Shown in pieces: positions 1 to 7,958 of a DNA stretch of 64,000 nucleotides (positions within the stretch are counted from its first letter, which is position 1; each line of letters begins with the position of its first letter). The notes under the pieces were generated by a model. It had not been told where the DNA came from. It saw only the letters and a list, made by a program, of their open reading frames with translations, and made no database searches. The position numbers and the translations under genes were made by a program. Origin of the DNA: Myxococcales bacterium (GTDB taxonomy: Bacteria; Myxococcota; Polyangia; Polyangiales; Polyangiaceae); assembly GCA_003151595.1 (NCBI GenBank), contig PLXW01000175.1:20183-84182 (forward strand), written 5' to 3'.

Positions 1-274
1 CGCCCGGCGACTCCTCGTCGGCGCGATCGCTCGTGCGGATCGCCGGCTTGAAGAGGATGGTCGCTTCGCTCTTGTAGATGAGCTTCACGCGCAGCCCGAC
101 GAACACCGAGAGCGCGCACCCCACGACCAAGATCGCGCCGGACACCTTCCAGTACCCGAGCGCTCTTCGCGCCAGAACCAGGAGTCGCTGGATGCGCTCA
201 CGCGGGGACGGCTCCGCCGGAGGAGGCGGGGGAACGGTGGGCGGAAAGCCCTGGTACGGAGTGCGGACGTTCAT
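1..274 (-). CDS. Wzz/Wzc-type chain-length determinant, N-terminal part (runs off window)
   Basis: Only the first 91 codons are inside the window; the gene continues beyond position 1. Reading from ATG at 274, the protein starts MNVRTPYQGFPPTVPPPPP, a Pro-rich cytoplasmic head. A basic stretch and a hydrophobic helix follow at about residues 45-65 (GAILVVGCALSVFVGLRV), then KLIYKSEATILFKP. A transmembrane segment followed by a 'Y.S.A.I...P' strand is the classic start of the Wzz domain of polysaccharide co-polymerases, which set chain length and couple to OPX exporters. It lies next to an epimerase and near the export genes at 16-18 kb, which supports the call. Whether a C-terminal tyrosine-kinase domain follows cannot be seen. 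Fairly sure of the family. Confidence 0.75.
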   Translation of the reverse strand, partial: MNVRTPYQGFPPTVPPPPPAEPSPRERIQRLLVLARRALGYWKVSGAILVVGCALSVFVGLRVKLIYKSEATILFKPAIRTSDRADEESPG

Positions 275-352
275 CGGGTGAGCCGGCGGACGCGCGGCGA
301 CGCGCTTCTTCGGATCGAGCCCGCGAGTATAACCTGCTACGACCTCCAGAAC

Positions 353-1294
353 ATGGCGACTCATCTCGTCACCGGCGGCGCGGGTTTCATCGGCTCGTCG
401 ATCGCAGAGAAGCTTCTCGCGTCGGGCGAGACGGTGCGGGTCATCGACGACTTCAGCACCGGCCGTCGCTCCAACCTGGAGGGGATGACGGGGGAGCTCG
501 AGATCATCGAAGGGTCGATCTGCGATCCCGAAGTGGTGAAGCGGGCGATGTACGGCGTCGAGGTCGTCTTTCACCAGGCGGCGATCCCGTCGGTGTCGCG
601 ATCGATCGAGAACCCCGCAGCGTCGATGCTGGTGAACGTGCAGGGGACGACGATCGTCCTCGAGTCGGCGCGGCAAGCCGGAGTGCGTCGCATCGTGTAC
701 GCGGCGAGCTCGTCGGCGTACGGGAACACGCCGACGTTGCCGAAGGTGGAGACGATGCCGGCGTCGCCGCTGTCGCCGTATGCCGTGGCGAAGTTCGCGG
801 GCGAGCAGTTGATGCGCGTCTACGCGCACGTCCACAAGATGGAGACCGTGTCGCTACGCTACTTCAACGTGTTCGGCCCGCGCCAGGATCCGAGCAGCCA
901 GTACGCCGCGGTCATTCCGAACTTCATCACCGCCGCGCTCACCGGAAAGCACTTCACGGTCTTCGGCGACGGCGAGCAGACGCGCGACTTCTGCTTCATC
1001 GACAACACCGTCAGCGCGAACCTCCTCGCGTCGCAGACGGCGTCGAAGCTCGAAGGGCAGATGGTGAACATCGCGTGCGGCGATCGCACGTCGCTCAACG
1101 AGCTCATTCGCCTCATCGGCGAAGAGACCGGCACGACGCTCAAGCCCGAGTACTTGCCGACACGCGCGGGCGATGTGCGCGACTCGCTGGCCGATATCGA
1201 TGCGGCGAGAAAATTACTCGGGTTCGAACCGAAGATCCGGATCCGCGAAGGATTGAAGCGGACCGTCGCGGCGTTTCGCACGTTCACGAAGTAG
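353..1294 (+). CDS. NAD-dependent sugar-nucleotide epimerase/dehydratase (UDP-GlcNAc/UDP-Glc 4-epimerase-like)
   Basis: Extended SDR enzyme of 313 residues that interconverts or modifies a nucleotide sugar for polysaccharide assembly. The start at ATG 353 is chosen because the Rossmann motif GGAGFIGSS then follows at residue 8; the frame is open further upstream (ATG 278), but that would add 25 residues without a family match. It has the acidic NAD-ribose site (VIDDFSTG), the AASSSAYG strand, the active-site SPYAVAK (Tyr-x3-Lys) and the RYFNVFGPRQDP segment typical of WbpP/GalE-like epimerases. The C-terminal part ends with the usual DSLADIDAARKLLGF region. It diverges from the Wzz-like gene and sits at the edge of the polysaccharide locus. 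The exact sugar cannot be read from sequence. Confidence 0.85.
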   Translation: MATHLVTGGAGFIGSSIAEKLLASGETVRVIDDFSTGRRSNLEGMTGELEIIEGSICDPEVVKRAMYGVEVVFHQAAIPSVSRSIENPAASMLVNVQGTTIVLESARQAGVRRIVYAASSSAYGNTPTLPKVETMPASPLSPYAVAKFAGEQLMRVYAHVHKMETVSLRYFNVFGPRQDPSSQYAAVIPNFITAALTGKHFTVFGDGEQTRDFCFIDNTVSANLLASQTASKLEGQMVNIACGDRTSLNELIRLIGEETGTTLKPEYLPTRAGDVRDSLADIDAARKLLGFEPKIRIREGLKRTVAAFRTFTK

Positions 1295-1304
1295 ACTCTC
1301 GCGC

Positions 1305-2618
1305 ATGCGAACCCTCGGTCGCCGAGCGTGCTCGTCACGCGTCGCGCACGCACTCACCCTCGCGAGCCTCTTCGTCCTCACTTCGGCGTGCGGCTCGAAC
1401 TCGTCCTCGAGCAACGCCGGCGGTGACGCGGGTGCGGACGGTGGCGGCGGCAATGGCGCGGATGCCGGTGGTGGTGCTGGTGGCGGAGGCGGTGGTGGTG
1501 GCGGCGGAGGCGGCGGCGGCGGTGCCGACGGTGGAGTGATCACGACGAGCGATGGCGGCCCGGTCACCGGAGGAACGTCGTCGGCTTCGGGCCTCGCCGG
1601 AAAGCTCGGCAAGCCGTCGCGACTCCTCATCGGCCTCGGATCGAGCGACTCGAGCGCGATCACATCGCAAGGACTGAAGCCCGATCTCTACGAGGAGTAC
1701 CTCGTGAGCGTCGGCGCCGGCGACTGGACGACGTGGAACAGCCCGGCCGGCTCGTACGTGAACGACGTCGCGGCGACCGCCGACACGCTCGGCGCCGTGC
1801 CGATGTTCACGCTCTATCAAATGGCGACGAACGGGGACGGCAACATCACCGACATCAACGACGCCACGTTCATGACGCCCTACTGGGCGAACGTCGTGCT
1901 CCTCTTTCAGCGCCTCGGAATCTACGGAAAGCCCGCGCTCGTGAACGTCGAGCCCGACTTCTGGGGCTACAGCGAGCAGGCGTCACCCGGCGGCGATCCC
2001 ACGAAGCTCGCCGCGAAGGTGAGCGTCGCCGCCGACTGCGCCAGCTTGCCTGACACCGTGAACGGCCTCGTGCGGTGCGTGATCCAGATCGCGCGCAAGT
2101 ACGCGCCGAAGGCGTACATCGGGTTCTCGCCGTCCGAGTGGGGCTCGACGAATCTGTCCGACGTCGTCACGTACATGAAGAACGTCGGCGCGGGCGGCGC
2201 CGATTTCGTCGTCGTGCAGACGCTCGATCGCGACGCGGGGTGCTTCGAAGCGGCGAGTGAAGCCGACTGCGTGCGCTCGGGGAACGGTTGGTACTGGGAC
2301 GAGACGAACGCCACGCACCCCAACTTCCAGGATCACCTCGCGACGGCGAAGTCGTTCCACGACGGACTCAATCTGCCGCTCGTGTGGTGGCAGACGCCGC
2401 TCGGCATGACGAGCACGACGGCCGGCGGCACGACGAACCACTACCGCGACAACCGCGTGCACTACTTCCTCACGCACCCGTCGGAGCTCGTCGCCGTCGG
2501 CGCGCTCGGTGTGGTCTTCGGCGCGGGCTCGGGCGACTGCACCGGGATCACGACCGACAACGGACAGTGGAAGACGCTGTCGACGTCGTACTTCGCGAGC
2601 CCGGCGGCGTTGCCGTAG
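1305..2618 (+). CDS. Secreted lipoprotein with poly-glycine linker and TIM-barrel-like hydrolase domain
   Basis: 437 residues. The N-terminus has a signal peptide ending LTSACGSN, a good lipobox, so it is probably anchored in the outer membrane. A low-complexity linker follows (Asp/Ala/Gly, then an almost pure glycine run around residues 54-73), then a globular domain from about residue 90 to the end. The domain has features of a glycoside-hydrolase TIM barrel: LINxEPDFWGY (possible catalytic Glu after a strand, here as LVNVEPDFWGY), GFSPSEWGS, FVVVQTLDRDAGC, and WWQTPLGM near the end. No family could be named with certainty. It begins 10 bases after the epimerase and is likely co-transcribed, so trimming or binding of the exported polysaccharide is a reasonable inference. 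The glycine tract is a GGN microsatellite and may vary in length. Confidence 0.7.
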   Translation: MRTLGRRACSSRVAHALTLASLFVLTSACGSNSSSSNAGGDAGADGGGGNGADAGGGAGGGGGGGGGGGGGGGADGGVITTSDGGPVTGGTSSASGLAGKLGKPSRLLIGLGSSDSSAITSQGLKPDLYEEYLVSVGAGDWTTWNSPAGSYVNDVAATADTLGAVPMFTLYQMATNGDGNITDINDATFMTPYWANVVLLFQRLGIYGKPALVNVEPDFWGYSEQASPGGDPTKLAAKVSVAADCASLPDTVNGLVRCVIQIARKYAPKAYIGFSPSEWGSTNLSDVVTYMKNVGAGGADFVVVQTLDRDAGCFEAASEADCVRSGNGWYWDETNATHPNFQDHLATAKSFHDGLNLPLVWWQTPLGMTSTTAGGTTNHYRDNRVHYFLTHPSELVAVGALGVVFGAGSGDCTGITTDNGQWKTLSTSYFASPAALP

Positions 2619-2630
2619 TCGCGCGGCCGG

Positions 2631-3149
2631 TCAGCTCTCCTTGACCGTCACCTTGATCATCTTCACCGGCGTGCGCGGACGATCGTCGCCGTCGGTCTGC
2701 GTCTTCTCGATCTTCTTCACGACGTCCATTCCCGAGATCACCTTCCCGAACACGGGGTGCTTCGACGCGCCGGGGGTGAACCAGTCGAGATACGAGTTGT
2801 GCACGGTGTTCACGAAGAACTGCGAGCTGCCGCTGTTCGCTTCGCCGGAGTTCGCCATCGAGAGCGTCCCCGCTTCGTTGGAGAGCTTCGCGTTCGCGGG
2901 GTGCTCGTCCTTGATCGGACCATCGGGGCCGTCGCCCGTGCCGGCGCGGTCGCTCTTCGGGTCCTTGCTGTAAGGGCACCCGAACTGGAGCATGAAGTTG
3001 TCGATGACGCGGTGGAAGTGCAGGCCGTCGTAGAAGCCGCTCTTCGCGAGCTTCACGAAGTTGCCGGCGGTGATCGGCATCTGGTCGACGAAGAGCTCGA
3101 CGGTGAAGGAGCCGAGGGAGGTCTCGAGGGTGGCGGTCGGGTTGGGCAT
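2631..3149 (-). CDS. Cyclophilin-type peptidyl-prolyl cis-trans isomerase
   Basis: 172 residues, the normal size of a bacterial PpiB-like cyclophilin without a signal peptide, so probably cytoplasmic. It begins [20 protein letters not shown], a typical cyclophilin first strand. It carries the catalytic region [13 protein letters not shown] (Arg of the FHRVI motif), [19 protein letters not shown] (the Q-F-F substrate pocket) and [18 protein letters not shown] near the end. The enzyme accelerates proline isomerisation during protein folding. It is convergent with the preceding lipoprotein gene, 12 bases from its stop. Confidence 0.93.
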   Translation of the reverse strand: MPNPTATLETSLGSFTVELFVDQMPITAGNFVKLAKSGFYDGLHFHRVIDNFMLQFGCPYSKDPKSDRAGTGDGPDGPIKDEHPANAKLSNEAGTLSMANSGEANSGSSQFFVNTVHNSYLDWFTPGASKHPVFGKVISGMDVVKKIEKTQTDGDDRPRTPVKMIKVTVKES

Positions 3150-3314
3150 GGGGCGGGGAGGTTAACGCAGAATCGGGGCGTTGGGGCGCGCGAGCGTCTA
3201 CGCCGCCGGTACGATCCAACTCAGCAACCCAACGTTGCATGCATTGCGTGGCGACGTCTTCCTGGCGGTAAGGCGACGTGGGGACTCGCTGTTCAGGACT
3301 GCTAGACTCTGGCG

Positions 3315-3950
3315 ATGGGCGCACAACCTCCGCCGGTTCAGGGCGAGGAGGCGTTCGTACCGCTCGAGGTCGGGCCGGGCGGAGTGGTGCCCCCTGCGCG
3401 GCGCTTCCGGAGCACGATGATCGGCGCCTCCGTCCTCACGCTGAGGACGCTCGGTCGCTTCGACGCGTACATCAAACATGTGCCGGCCGAGCATCGCGAG
3501 ACCATCCTCGGCAGCGTGGCCGGGACGTGGCTGGACTACCAGGTCGGCGTCGCTCACTACCGCGCCGCAGACGCGCTCGGACTGACGAACGAAGAACAAC
3601 TCGAGATTGGGCGCGACGTCGGGCGGCGTGTCCATGCCACGATCTTCGGGACCATGGCCAAGCTGGCGAGGACCGCGGGCGTCACACCGTGGACAGGGCT
3701 CGCGCAGCAGAGGCGACTCTGGTCTGGGACGATCGACGGCGGGGCGGTCGCCGTCTACAAGCTGGGCCCCAAGGAGGCGAGGTTCGAGGCTCACGGCGTC
3801 CCCGAGCTCGTCGCCATCCCGTACTTTCGCAACGCGTTCCGCGGGATCTACGTGAGGGGGAGCGAGCTTTTCTGCAAGAAGATGTACGTGAGCGAGATCT
3901 CGTCGTTCACGCGGCGGGGGATCATCGCCTATCGGCTCGCGTGGGTGTAG
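3315..3950 (+). CDS. TIGR02265/DUF2378-like myxobacterial paralogous-family protein (copy 1)
   Basis: 211 residues, no signal peptide or membrane span. The pattern is an N-terminal leader, then VPAEHRETILGSVAGTWLDY, an HYRAADALGLTNEEQLEIGRDVGRR segment, a helical stretch ending TPW, and a beta-rich C-terminus. Copies at 8997-9617 and 38560-39123 have the same order: P-E-x-R, a conserved Trp about 12 residues later, and an A/I-D-x2-L/F/E-G segment. I believe this is the Myxococcus paralogous family TIGR02265 (DUF2378), whose function is unknown, but I could not run the model. The gene stands alone between a cyclophilin gene and a truncated lipoprotein gene. Confidence 0.6.
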   Translation: MGAQPPPVQGEEAFVPLEVGPGGVVPPARRFRSTMIGASVLTLRTLGRFDAYIKHVPAEHRETILGSVAGTWLDYQVGVAHYRAADALGLTNEEQLEIGRDVGRRVHATIFGTMAKLARTAGVTPWTGLAQQRRLWSGTIDGGAVAVYKLGPKEARFEAHGVPELVAIPYFRNAFRGIYVRGSELFCKKMYVSEISSFTRRGIIAYRLAWV

Positions 3951-3958
3951 CCGCAGCT

Positions 3959-4478
3959 TCAGTTCGGGCACGCCTCGATGCAGGAGAAGTACGGCTGGCA
4001 GTCGGTGTCGTTCAAGCACTTGCCGACGACATCGAGGCCGCAAGGACCGGGCGCGGAGCTGCTCCCGAGCGTCGCGCGGAGGCACGTGATGCACGTGTCG
4101 TCGGGGGACGTATGCGCCGAGCACGTCGTCCCGCACGCGACGCTTCCGAACGGACCCGCGTCGAGCGCGCCGCCGTCCGCAGAGCCGGCGTCGCCGCCGT
4201 CGTCCGAGCCGGCGTCGCCGCCGTCAGCGCCGCTATCCGGCGCGCCGCAGAGATCCGCCGTGCACGCGCACGTGAGCTCGAGCTTCCCGAAGGTCAGGTA
4301 CCCCGACGGGTACAGCCCCTCGCAACAGGACAGGCACGGGTCCGCGGCCAGCTTCAGGCAGGCCCCGGGGTCTCCGGCGTCCGCGGTCGCCCCCTCGTTG
4401 GTTCCCCCCGAGTCACCGACCGTCGCGTCCACGCCCGGGCCCGCCTCCTCCGCCGGAGCGCCGTCGCTGGCGGACGCG
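3959..4478 (-). pseudogene. Truncated duplicate of the Cys-rich lipoprotein gene at 8280-8906
   Basis: The reading frame gives about 157 residues from GTG 4432. It is nearly the same protein as the C-terminal three quarters of the lipoprotein encoded at 8280-8906, differing at only about fifteen of some 136 alignable residues, with the cysteine pattern kept (CLSCCEG, CACTADLC, CGTTC, CITC, CFSCIEACPN-like end). DNA similarity starts at the stop codon (3959) and ends abruptly at about 4478, inside GAPSLADA-type sequence. There the other copy goes on to its signal peptide, while this copy runs straight into the 3' end of the XRE-regulator gene (stop at 4485). No signal peptide or lipobox remains, so it is probably a dead gene or an untranslated remnant of a segmental duplication. 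Confidence 0.75.
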
Positions 4479-4484
4479 CCCCCT

Positions 4485-5261
4485 TCACGCCATCCGCGCG
4501 GCCACCAGCGCCCACGCCCGCTTGCGCGCGCTGGCGAACAGCGACACCACGCGCGCGTCGTCCTTGCCCACGACGCGCACGCGAACCACGACGCGCACGG
4601 CCTCGCCCATCTTCGCCTGCAGCGCGGCGGCGAGCGCGGCGTCCACCGCGTGCACCGTGACGTCGAGCGTCTCGCCGTCGAGAACGTCGACCACGACGCG
4701 GTAGCGCGCGCCGACGCCGACCTTCGTCTCCAGCGCGCGCGCCTCGGGGGCGGAGAGCGCGCGTTGACGTTCGACGCGCCCGAGCACGACGAACGAGTCG
4801 CCGTCGAACGCGGCGTGACGCGCGAAGAGGTTCTGCATCACGACCGGATCGAGCACGGCGAGCTTCGCCTTGCCGACGGTGACGGGCAGGGGCGAGAGGC
4901 CGCGGGCGCGCGCGAGATCGGCGAGGCCGTCGAGGCGCGTCTTGGCCGGGTGCTTGGGGGGCGGGATGTCGAGCACCGGCACGGGCGACGCCGCGACCTG
5001 CGCCGGGGGCGTGGCCGGCGCCGGCGCGGTGACGTGCGGCGACGCCGGCTGGAGCGCTTCGGTCGCCACCCCTAGCGCCCCGGCGATGCAGCGGATCGTG
5101 TCGGGGCGCACCGCCTTGGTCCCCCCGACCTCCACGTCGGCCAGCGTTCGCGCCGCGATCCCCGCCTTCGTCGCCAGCTCGGGGATCGTCAGCATCTTCG
5201 CCATGCGCAGCGCGCGCACGCGGGCGCCGTCGATCTGCCACTTGCCGGGGGCCGCGCTCAC
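4485..5261 (-). CDS. XRE-family helix-turn-helix transcriptional regulator
   Basis: 258 residues. Residues about 9-70 form a Cro/CI-type helix-turn-helix: IDGARVRALRMAKMLTIPELATKAGIAARTLADVE, with PDTIRCIAGALGV as the last helices. A Pro/Ala linker follows (about 72-105). The C-terminal domain of about 140 residues has regular beta strands (RYRVVVDVLDGETLDVTVHAV, AVRVVVRVRVVGKDDARVV); I do not recognise it, and it could bind a ligand or mediate oligomerisation. The gene faces the unknown gene at 5651 across a 389-base gap full of short repeats, so it may regulate itself and that gene. Its 3' end abuts the breakpoint of the truncated lipoprotein duplicate. Confidence 0.8.
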   Translation of the reverse strand: MSAAPGKWQIDGARVRALRMAKMLTIPELATKAGIAARTLADVEVGGTKAVRPDTIRCIAGALGVATEALQPASPHVTAPAPATPPAQVAASPVPVLDIPPPKHPAKTRLDGLADLARARGLSPLPVTVGKAKLAVLDPVVMQNLFARHAAFDGDSFVVLGRVERQRALSAPEARALETKVGVGARYRVVVDVLDGETLDVTVHAVDAALAAALQAKMGEAVRVVVRVRVVGKDDARVVSLFASARKRAWALVAARMA

Positions 5262-5327
5262 TGCGGATGTCTAAGACGCGCGGCGCGATTCTGCAACGCG
5301 ACTGGCGTGCGCCCGCGTCGCCGATGG

Positions 5328-5490
5328 CGCGGGCACCGGTTCCGCGGCTACGGGCGAGGCTTCCGCGCTCGCGGGCACCGACGCCGCGGACGCGGGCACC
5401 GACGCCGCGCTTCGGCGTCGGCTTCCGCGGGCGCGGGCGGCGACGCCGAGCCGCGGGCACCGGCGCCGAACCGCGGGCACCGACGCATTG
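5328..5490. repeat. Imperfect GC-rich repeats (CGCGGGCACCG core)
   Basis: The core GCGGGCACCG followed by a GACGCCGCG-like tail occurs about five times with irregular spacing (near 5331, 5372, 5393, 5453 and 5472). The units are imperfect and not in constant phase. They may be a decayed minisatellite or a structured leader region. Function unknown. Confidence 0.6.
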
Positions 5491-5496
5491 CCGGTG

Positions 5497-5562
5497 AGCT
5501 GCCTGTTAGCTGCCTGCTAGCTGCATGGAAGCTGCTTGTTAGTTGCATGTGACCTGCGTCGA
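5497..5562. repeat. Six 11-bp phased direct repeats (AGCTGCNTGNN)
   Basis: Six consecutive 11-base units start at 5497, 5508, 5519, 5530, 5541 and 5552. The first four begin AGCTGC, the fifth AGTTGC and the sixth ACCTGC. The period is close to one helical turn, so the conserved faces line up on one side of the DNA. The block lies about 90 bases upstream of the gene at 5651 and in the gap shared with the XRE regulator, which makes an operator or bending element plausible. That role is inferred. Confidence 0.75.
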
Positions 5563-5650
5563 TCGCGCAGGCGACGCCGCGTATCACCTTCTCACCGAAC
5601 GGCGGCGCGAGTCGCCGGGTCGGCGAGACAGGAAAGGAGGTGAGAGGAAA

Positions 5651-6247
5651 ATGTCGAAAGAGAAAATTCAGTCAAAGCAGTCTGCAGCGTCGTCCGCGGG
5701 TTTCGACCCGGTGGCGGCCCTGCAGCAGATCGCGCGCGCGATGCCCGCGGCGGAGTCCATGACGAAGAGCCAGATCGAAGACCTTCGATCTGTCGAGCGT
5801 CGTGCACCCGCCAAGTTCGTCGCGCTCGTCCTGTCGGAGGCGGAGGAGGGTGACGGAAACGTCGCCGGAGTCCCCATCGACGCGACGACCTCGCGCAGCG
5901 ACGTGGCCACGGCCACGAAGTTGCGCGTGGGCGCGGCGGCGGCCCGCTCGATCGCGCGGCGCTTGGAGGCACAGGCTCTGGTCCTGGCTTCGAGCGTCGC
6001 GCAGCGCGCGCTCTCGGCGACCACGTCGCTCGAGGCGTACGCACGCACGCCCGAGGGGCGTAGCTACGTCGCGAAAGCGTCGGAGCTGCGCACCGCGGCG
6101 CGCGGGACCAAGCGGATCAAGGCCAAGGACACGACCACGACCGGCACCACGCCGATCGCGGGCGCGACCGAGGCCTCCGCTGCTGCGGCTCTGCCGGTCG
6201 TGAAGGGCGAAGGGCCCGTCACGAACGGCGCGACTGCGACGGCCTAG
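5651..6247 (+). CDS. Unknown Ala-rich helical protein with exceptionally strong ribosome binding site
   Basis: 198 residues. The start ATG 5651 is set by GGAGGTGA at 5637-5644 with six-base spacing, the strongest Shine-Dalgarno site I noticed in the window. The protein has no signal peptide or membrane segment. It begins MSKEKIQSKQSAASSAGFD, continues as mostly Ala-rich helix (residues about 20-155, for example AAARSIARRLEAQALVLASSVAQRAL), and ends in a Thr/Ala-rich flexible tail. I do not recognise a family. A clean intrinsic terminator follows at 6313, so it is a well-delimited single-gene unit, likely made in quantity. A small structural, DNA-associated or stress protein is possible, but nothing in the sequence proves it. 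Confidence 0.7.
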   Translation: MSKEKIQSKQSAASSAGFDPVAALQQIARAMPAAESMTKSQIEDLRSVERRAPAKFVALVLSEAEEGDGNVAGVPIDATTSRSDVATATKLRVGAAAARSIARRLEAQALVLASSVAQRALSATTSLEAYARTPEGRSYVAKASELRTAARGTKRIKAKDTTTTGTTPIAGATEASAAAALPVVKGEGPVTNGATATA

Positions 6248-6312
6248 AGCACAACCAAAGCAGTACCCACTCGCGCGAGCGAGATCAGCGCGTGTCCGCG
6301 GGACGTGCGCCG

Positions 6313-6353
6313 CGGCCCGCCTCCGGGAAACCGGGGGCGGGCCGTATTCTTTG
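6313..6353 (+). terminator. Intrinsic terminator after the gene at 5651
   Basis: A GC stem CGGCCCGCC...GGCGGGCCG (arms 6313-6321 and 6336-6344) is extended by CCGG/CCGG pairing around a GAAA loop and followed by TATTCTTTGT. It lies 66 bases after the stop of the gene at 5651 and also just beyond the stop of the convergent gene at 6374. Confidence 0.85.
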
Positions 6354-6373
6354 TCGTCTCGAGAGCAACGCGC

Positions 6374-6730
6374 TCACTTCGAGCGCGACGCGATCATCAC
6401 CACCAGCCACAGCACGAGCCCCGACAGGTTGAGGAGACCGCAGAGCCCCCCCGCGACGATGCCCACCCACGCGTGCACCTTGCCCTTGCGATGCGGCTCC
6501 CGGTTCGCGAGCTTCACGCCGCGGATCCCGTAGATGAGCGCGATCGGCCCCAGGATCGTGCCGAGGCACGGGATGATGGAGAACACGCCGCAGTAGTAAG
6601 CGATGAGCGCGTCGCTGTTGCGCGGGATCAGACCGCCGAGGATGGGCTCCTGTCCCGGCGGCTGCCCCGGCGTCCGTTCCGGAGGGGCCTGCCCCGGCGG
6701 CGCATAGGGGTTGGGAGGAGGGGCGTTCAT
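6374..6730 (-). CDS. Small Pro-rich membrane protein (DUF4190-like)
   Basis: 118 residues from ATG 6730. The N-terminus (MNAPPPNPYAPPGQAPPERT) is Pro/Gln-rich and cytosolic. Two hydrophobic segments follow: about 52-78 (ALIAYYCGVFSIIPCLGTILGPIALIYG) and about 95-115 (VGIVAGGLCGLLNLSGLVLWLVVMI). The 'S.IPCLG.ILG..ALIYGIRG' pattern resembles DUF4190 small membrane proteins, whose function is not known. The longer frame upstream of 6730 overlaps the divergent hydrolase gene and was not used. Confidence 0.7.
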   Translation of the reverse strand: MNAPPPNPYAPPGQAPPERTPGQPPGQEPILGGLIPRNSDALIAYYCGVFSIIPCLGTILGPIALIYGIRGVKLANREPHRKGKVHAWVGIVAGGLCGLLNLSGLVLWLVVMIASRSK

Positions 6731-6764
6731 TGCGGGACGCACGGTACCGCGTACTCTCGGGACA

Positions 6765-7958
6765 GTGAAAGCGCACACGCTCGTCCTCGCTCCTGCGTTC
6801 GCCCTCGCTCTCGCAGGCGCCGCGGCGTGCAAGTCGAACGATTCGTCCCCGACCCCAGCGAGCGACGCCGGGCCGAAGATCACCGACGCCGCCGTCGACG
6901 CCGCCCCGCTCGTCTACGACTGGTCCGCGCTCGACGCCGAGGAGTTCAGCGGCGCGTGGAAGACCGAAGGGCTCGTGGTGATGGTCGGCGGGCGTGTCGT
7001 CCACGAGAAGTACGGCGCGGGATGGACGGCGACGATGCGGCACATTCTCTACTCCGCGACCAAGAGCATCGGCAGCGCGCTCGTCGGTCTCGCCATCAGC
7101 GACGGGCTCATGAAGACGAGCGACAGCATCTGCACGTACGTGACGCCACCCGACGGAGGCTCTCCGCTGCTCTGCGCGATCACGATCGAAGACTTGCTCC
7201 ATATGAGCTCGGGCTTCGCGTGGAACGAGGCGTACGCCAGCGCGGATCCGACCGCCGAGAACGATCTCGAGCTGCTCTATGGCAACCAGGCCGACATGGG
7301 GCTCTACACCGCTTCGCAGCCCGTCGTCGCCGACGCCGGCGCGGTGTTCAACTACTCGAGCGGCGACGCCGACCTGCTCGCGCTGGCGTTCAAGGTGGCG
7401 CTGAAGGGGCAAGACCCGCGCGCCTACGCGCAGTCGAAGCTCTTCGCGCCGACCGGGATCACGACCGCGATCTTCGAGGAGGATCGCTCGGGCACGCCCA
7501 TCTTCTCCACCGACTGCTTCATGACGCCGCGCGACTTTGCGAAGTTCGGCCAGCTCTATCTCGACGACGGAATGAACGGCGCGACGCGCGTGCTCCCCGC
7601 GGCGTGGGTGGCGTATTCGATCACGCCGGCTTCATCGGTCGCGACGCCGACGTCGCGCGTCCTCGACGCCGGGCCGGGACCGGGAGGGTCGTACGGCGCG
7701 CAGTGGTGGCTCAACTCCGCGAGCCCGACGGCGACGAGCGACACGTGGGAGTACCCCGACGAGCCGGTCGACGGCTTCAGCGCCGAGGGGCACTACGGGC
7801 AGAAGCTCATCGTGATCCCGTCGCGGCAGATGATCGTCGCGCGCACCGGGAGCGATCTGGTGACGACGTTCGCGCCCGACGCGATGATCGGCGCGGCGGT
7901 CGCGGCGGTCGACAAGGCCAACGGTGCCAACGTGAACAACGTGAAAAGGAAACCGTGA
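6765..7958 (+). CDS. Beta-lactamase-family (class C-like) serine hydrolase, lipoprotein
   Basis: 397 residues from GTG 6765, which places a signal peptide with lipobox LAGAAAC at the N-terminus followed by a D-A-G-type linker. The catalytic domain carries the serine motif SATKS (Ser-x-x-Lys) after HILY, the second motif Tyr-Ser-Ser in NYSSGDADLL, DLLHMSSG, and a C-terminal EGHYGQKLIVIPSRQMIVARTGS region that ends the fold (HYG in place of the KTG box). This is the family of penicillin-binding-protein-like esterases and peptidases; the substrate is not deducible. The stop overlaps the ATG of the next gene by one base, so the two are probably translated together. Confidence 0.88.
   Translation: MKAHTLVLAPAFALALAGAAACKSNDSSPTPASDAGPKITDAAVDAAPLVYDWSALDAEEFSGAWKTEGLVVMVGGRVVHEKYGAGWTATMRHILYSATKSIGSALVGLAISDGLMKTSDSICTYVTPPDGGSPLLCAITIEDLLHMSSGFAWNEAYASADPTAENDLELLYGNQADMGLYTASQPVVADAGAVFNYSSGDADLLALAFKVALKGQDPRAYAQSKLFAPTGITTAIFEEDRSGTPIFSTDCFMTPRDFAKFGQLYLDDGMNGATRVLPAAWVAYSITPASSVATPTSRVLDAGPGPGGSYGAQWWLNSASPTATSDTWEYPDEPVDGFSAEGHYGQKLIVIPSRQMIVARTGSDLVTTFAPDAMIGAAVAAVDKANGANVNNVKRKP

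Larger units (their letters stand above)
5262..5650. other. 389-base divergent intergenic region with two repeat blocks and a strong Shine-Dalgarno site
   Basis: This lies between the XRE-regulator start and the gene at 5651. It contains a GC-rich block (about 5328-5490) in which a CGCGGGCACCG core recurs about five times, then the less GC-rich 11-bp phased array at 5497-5562. At 5637-5644, GGAGGTGA is a full match to the anti-Shine-Dalgarno sequence, six bases before ATG 5651. No convincing reading frame was seen in it; a minus-strand frame through the GC-rich block is Ala/Ser/Pro repeat sequence and is not supported. Confidence 0.7.
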
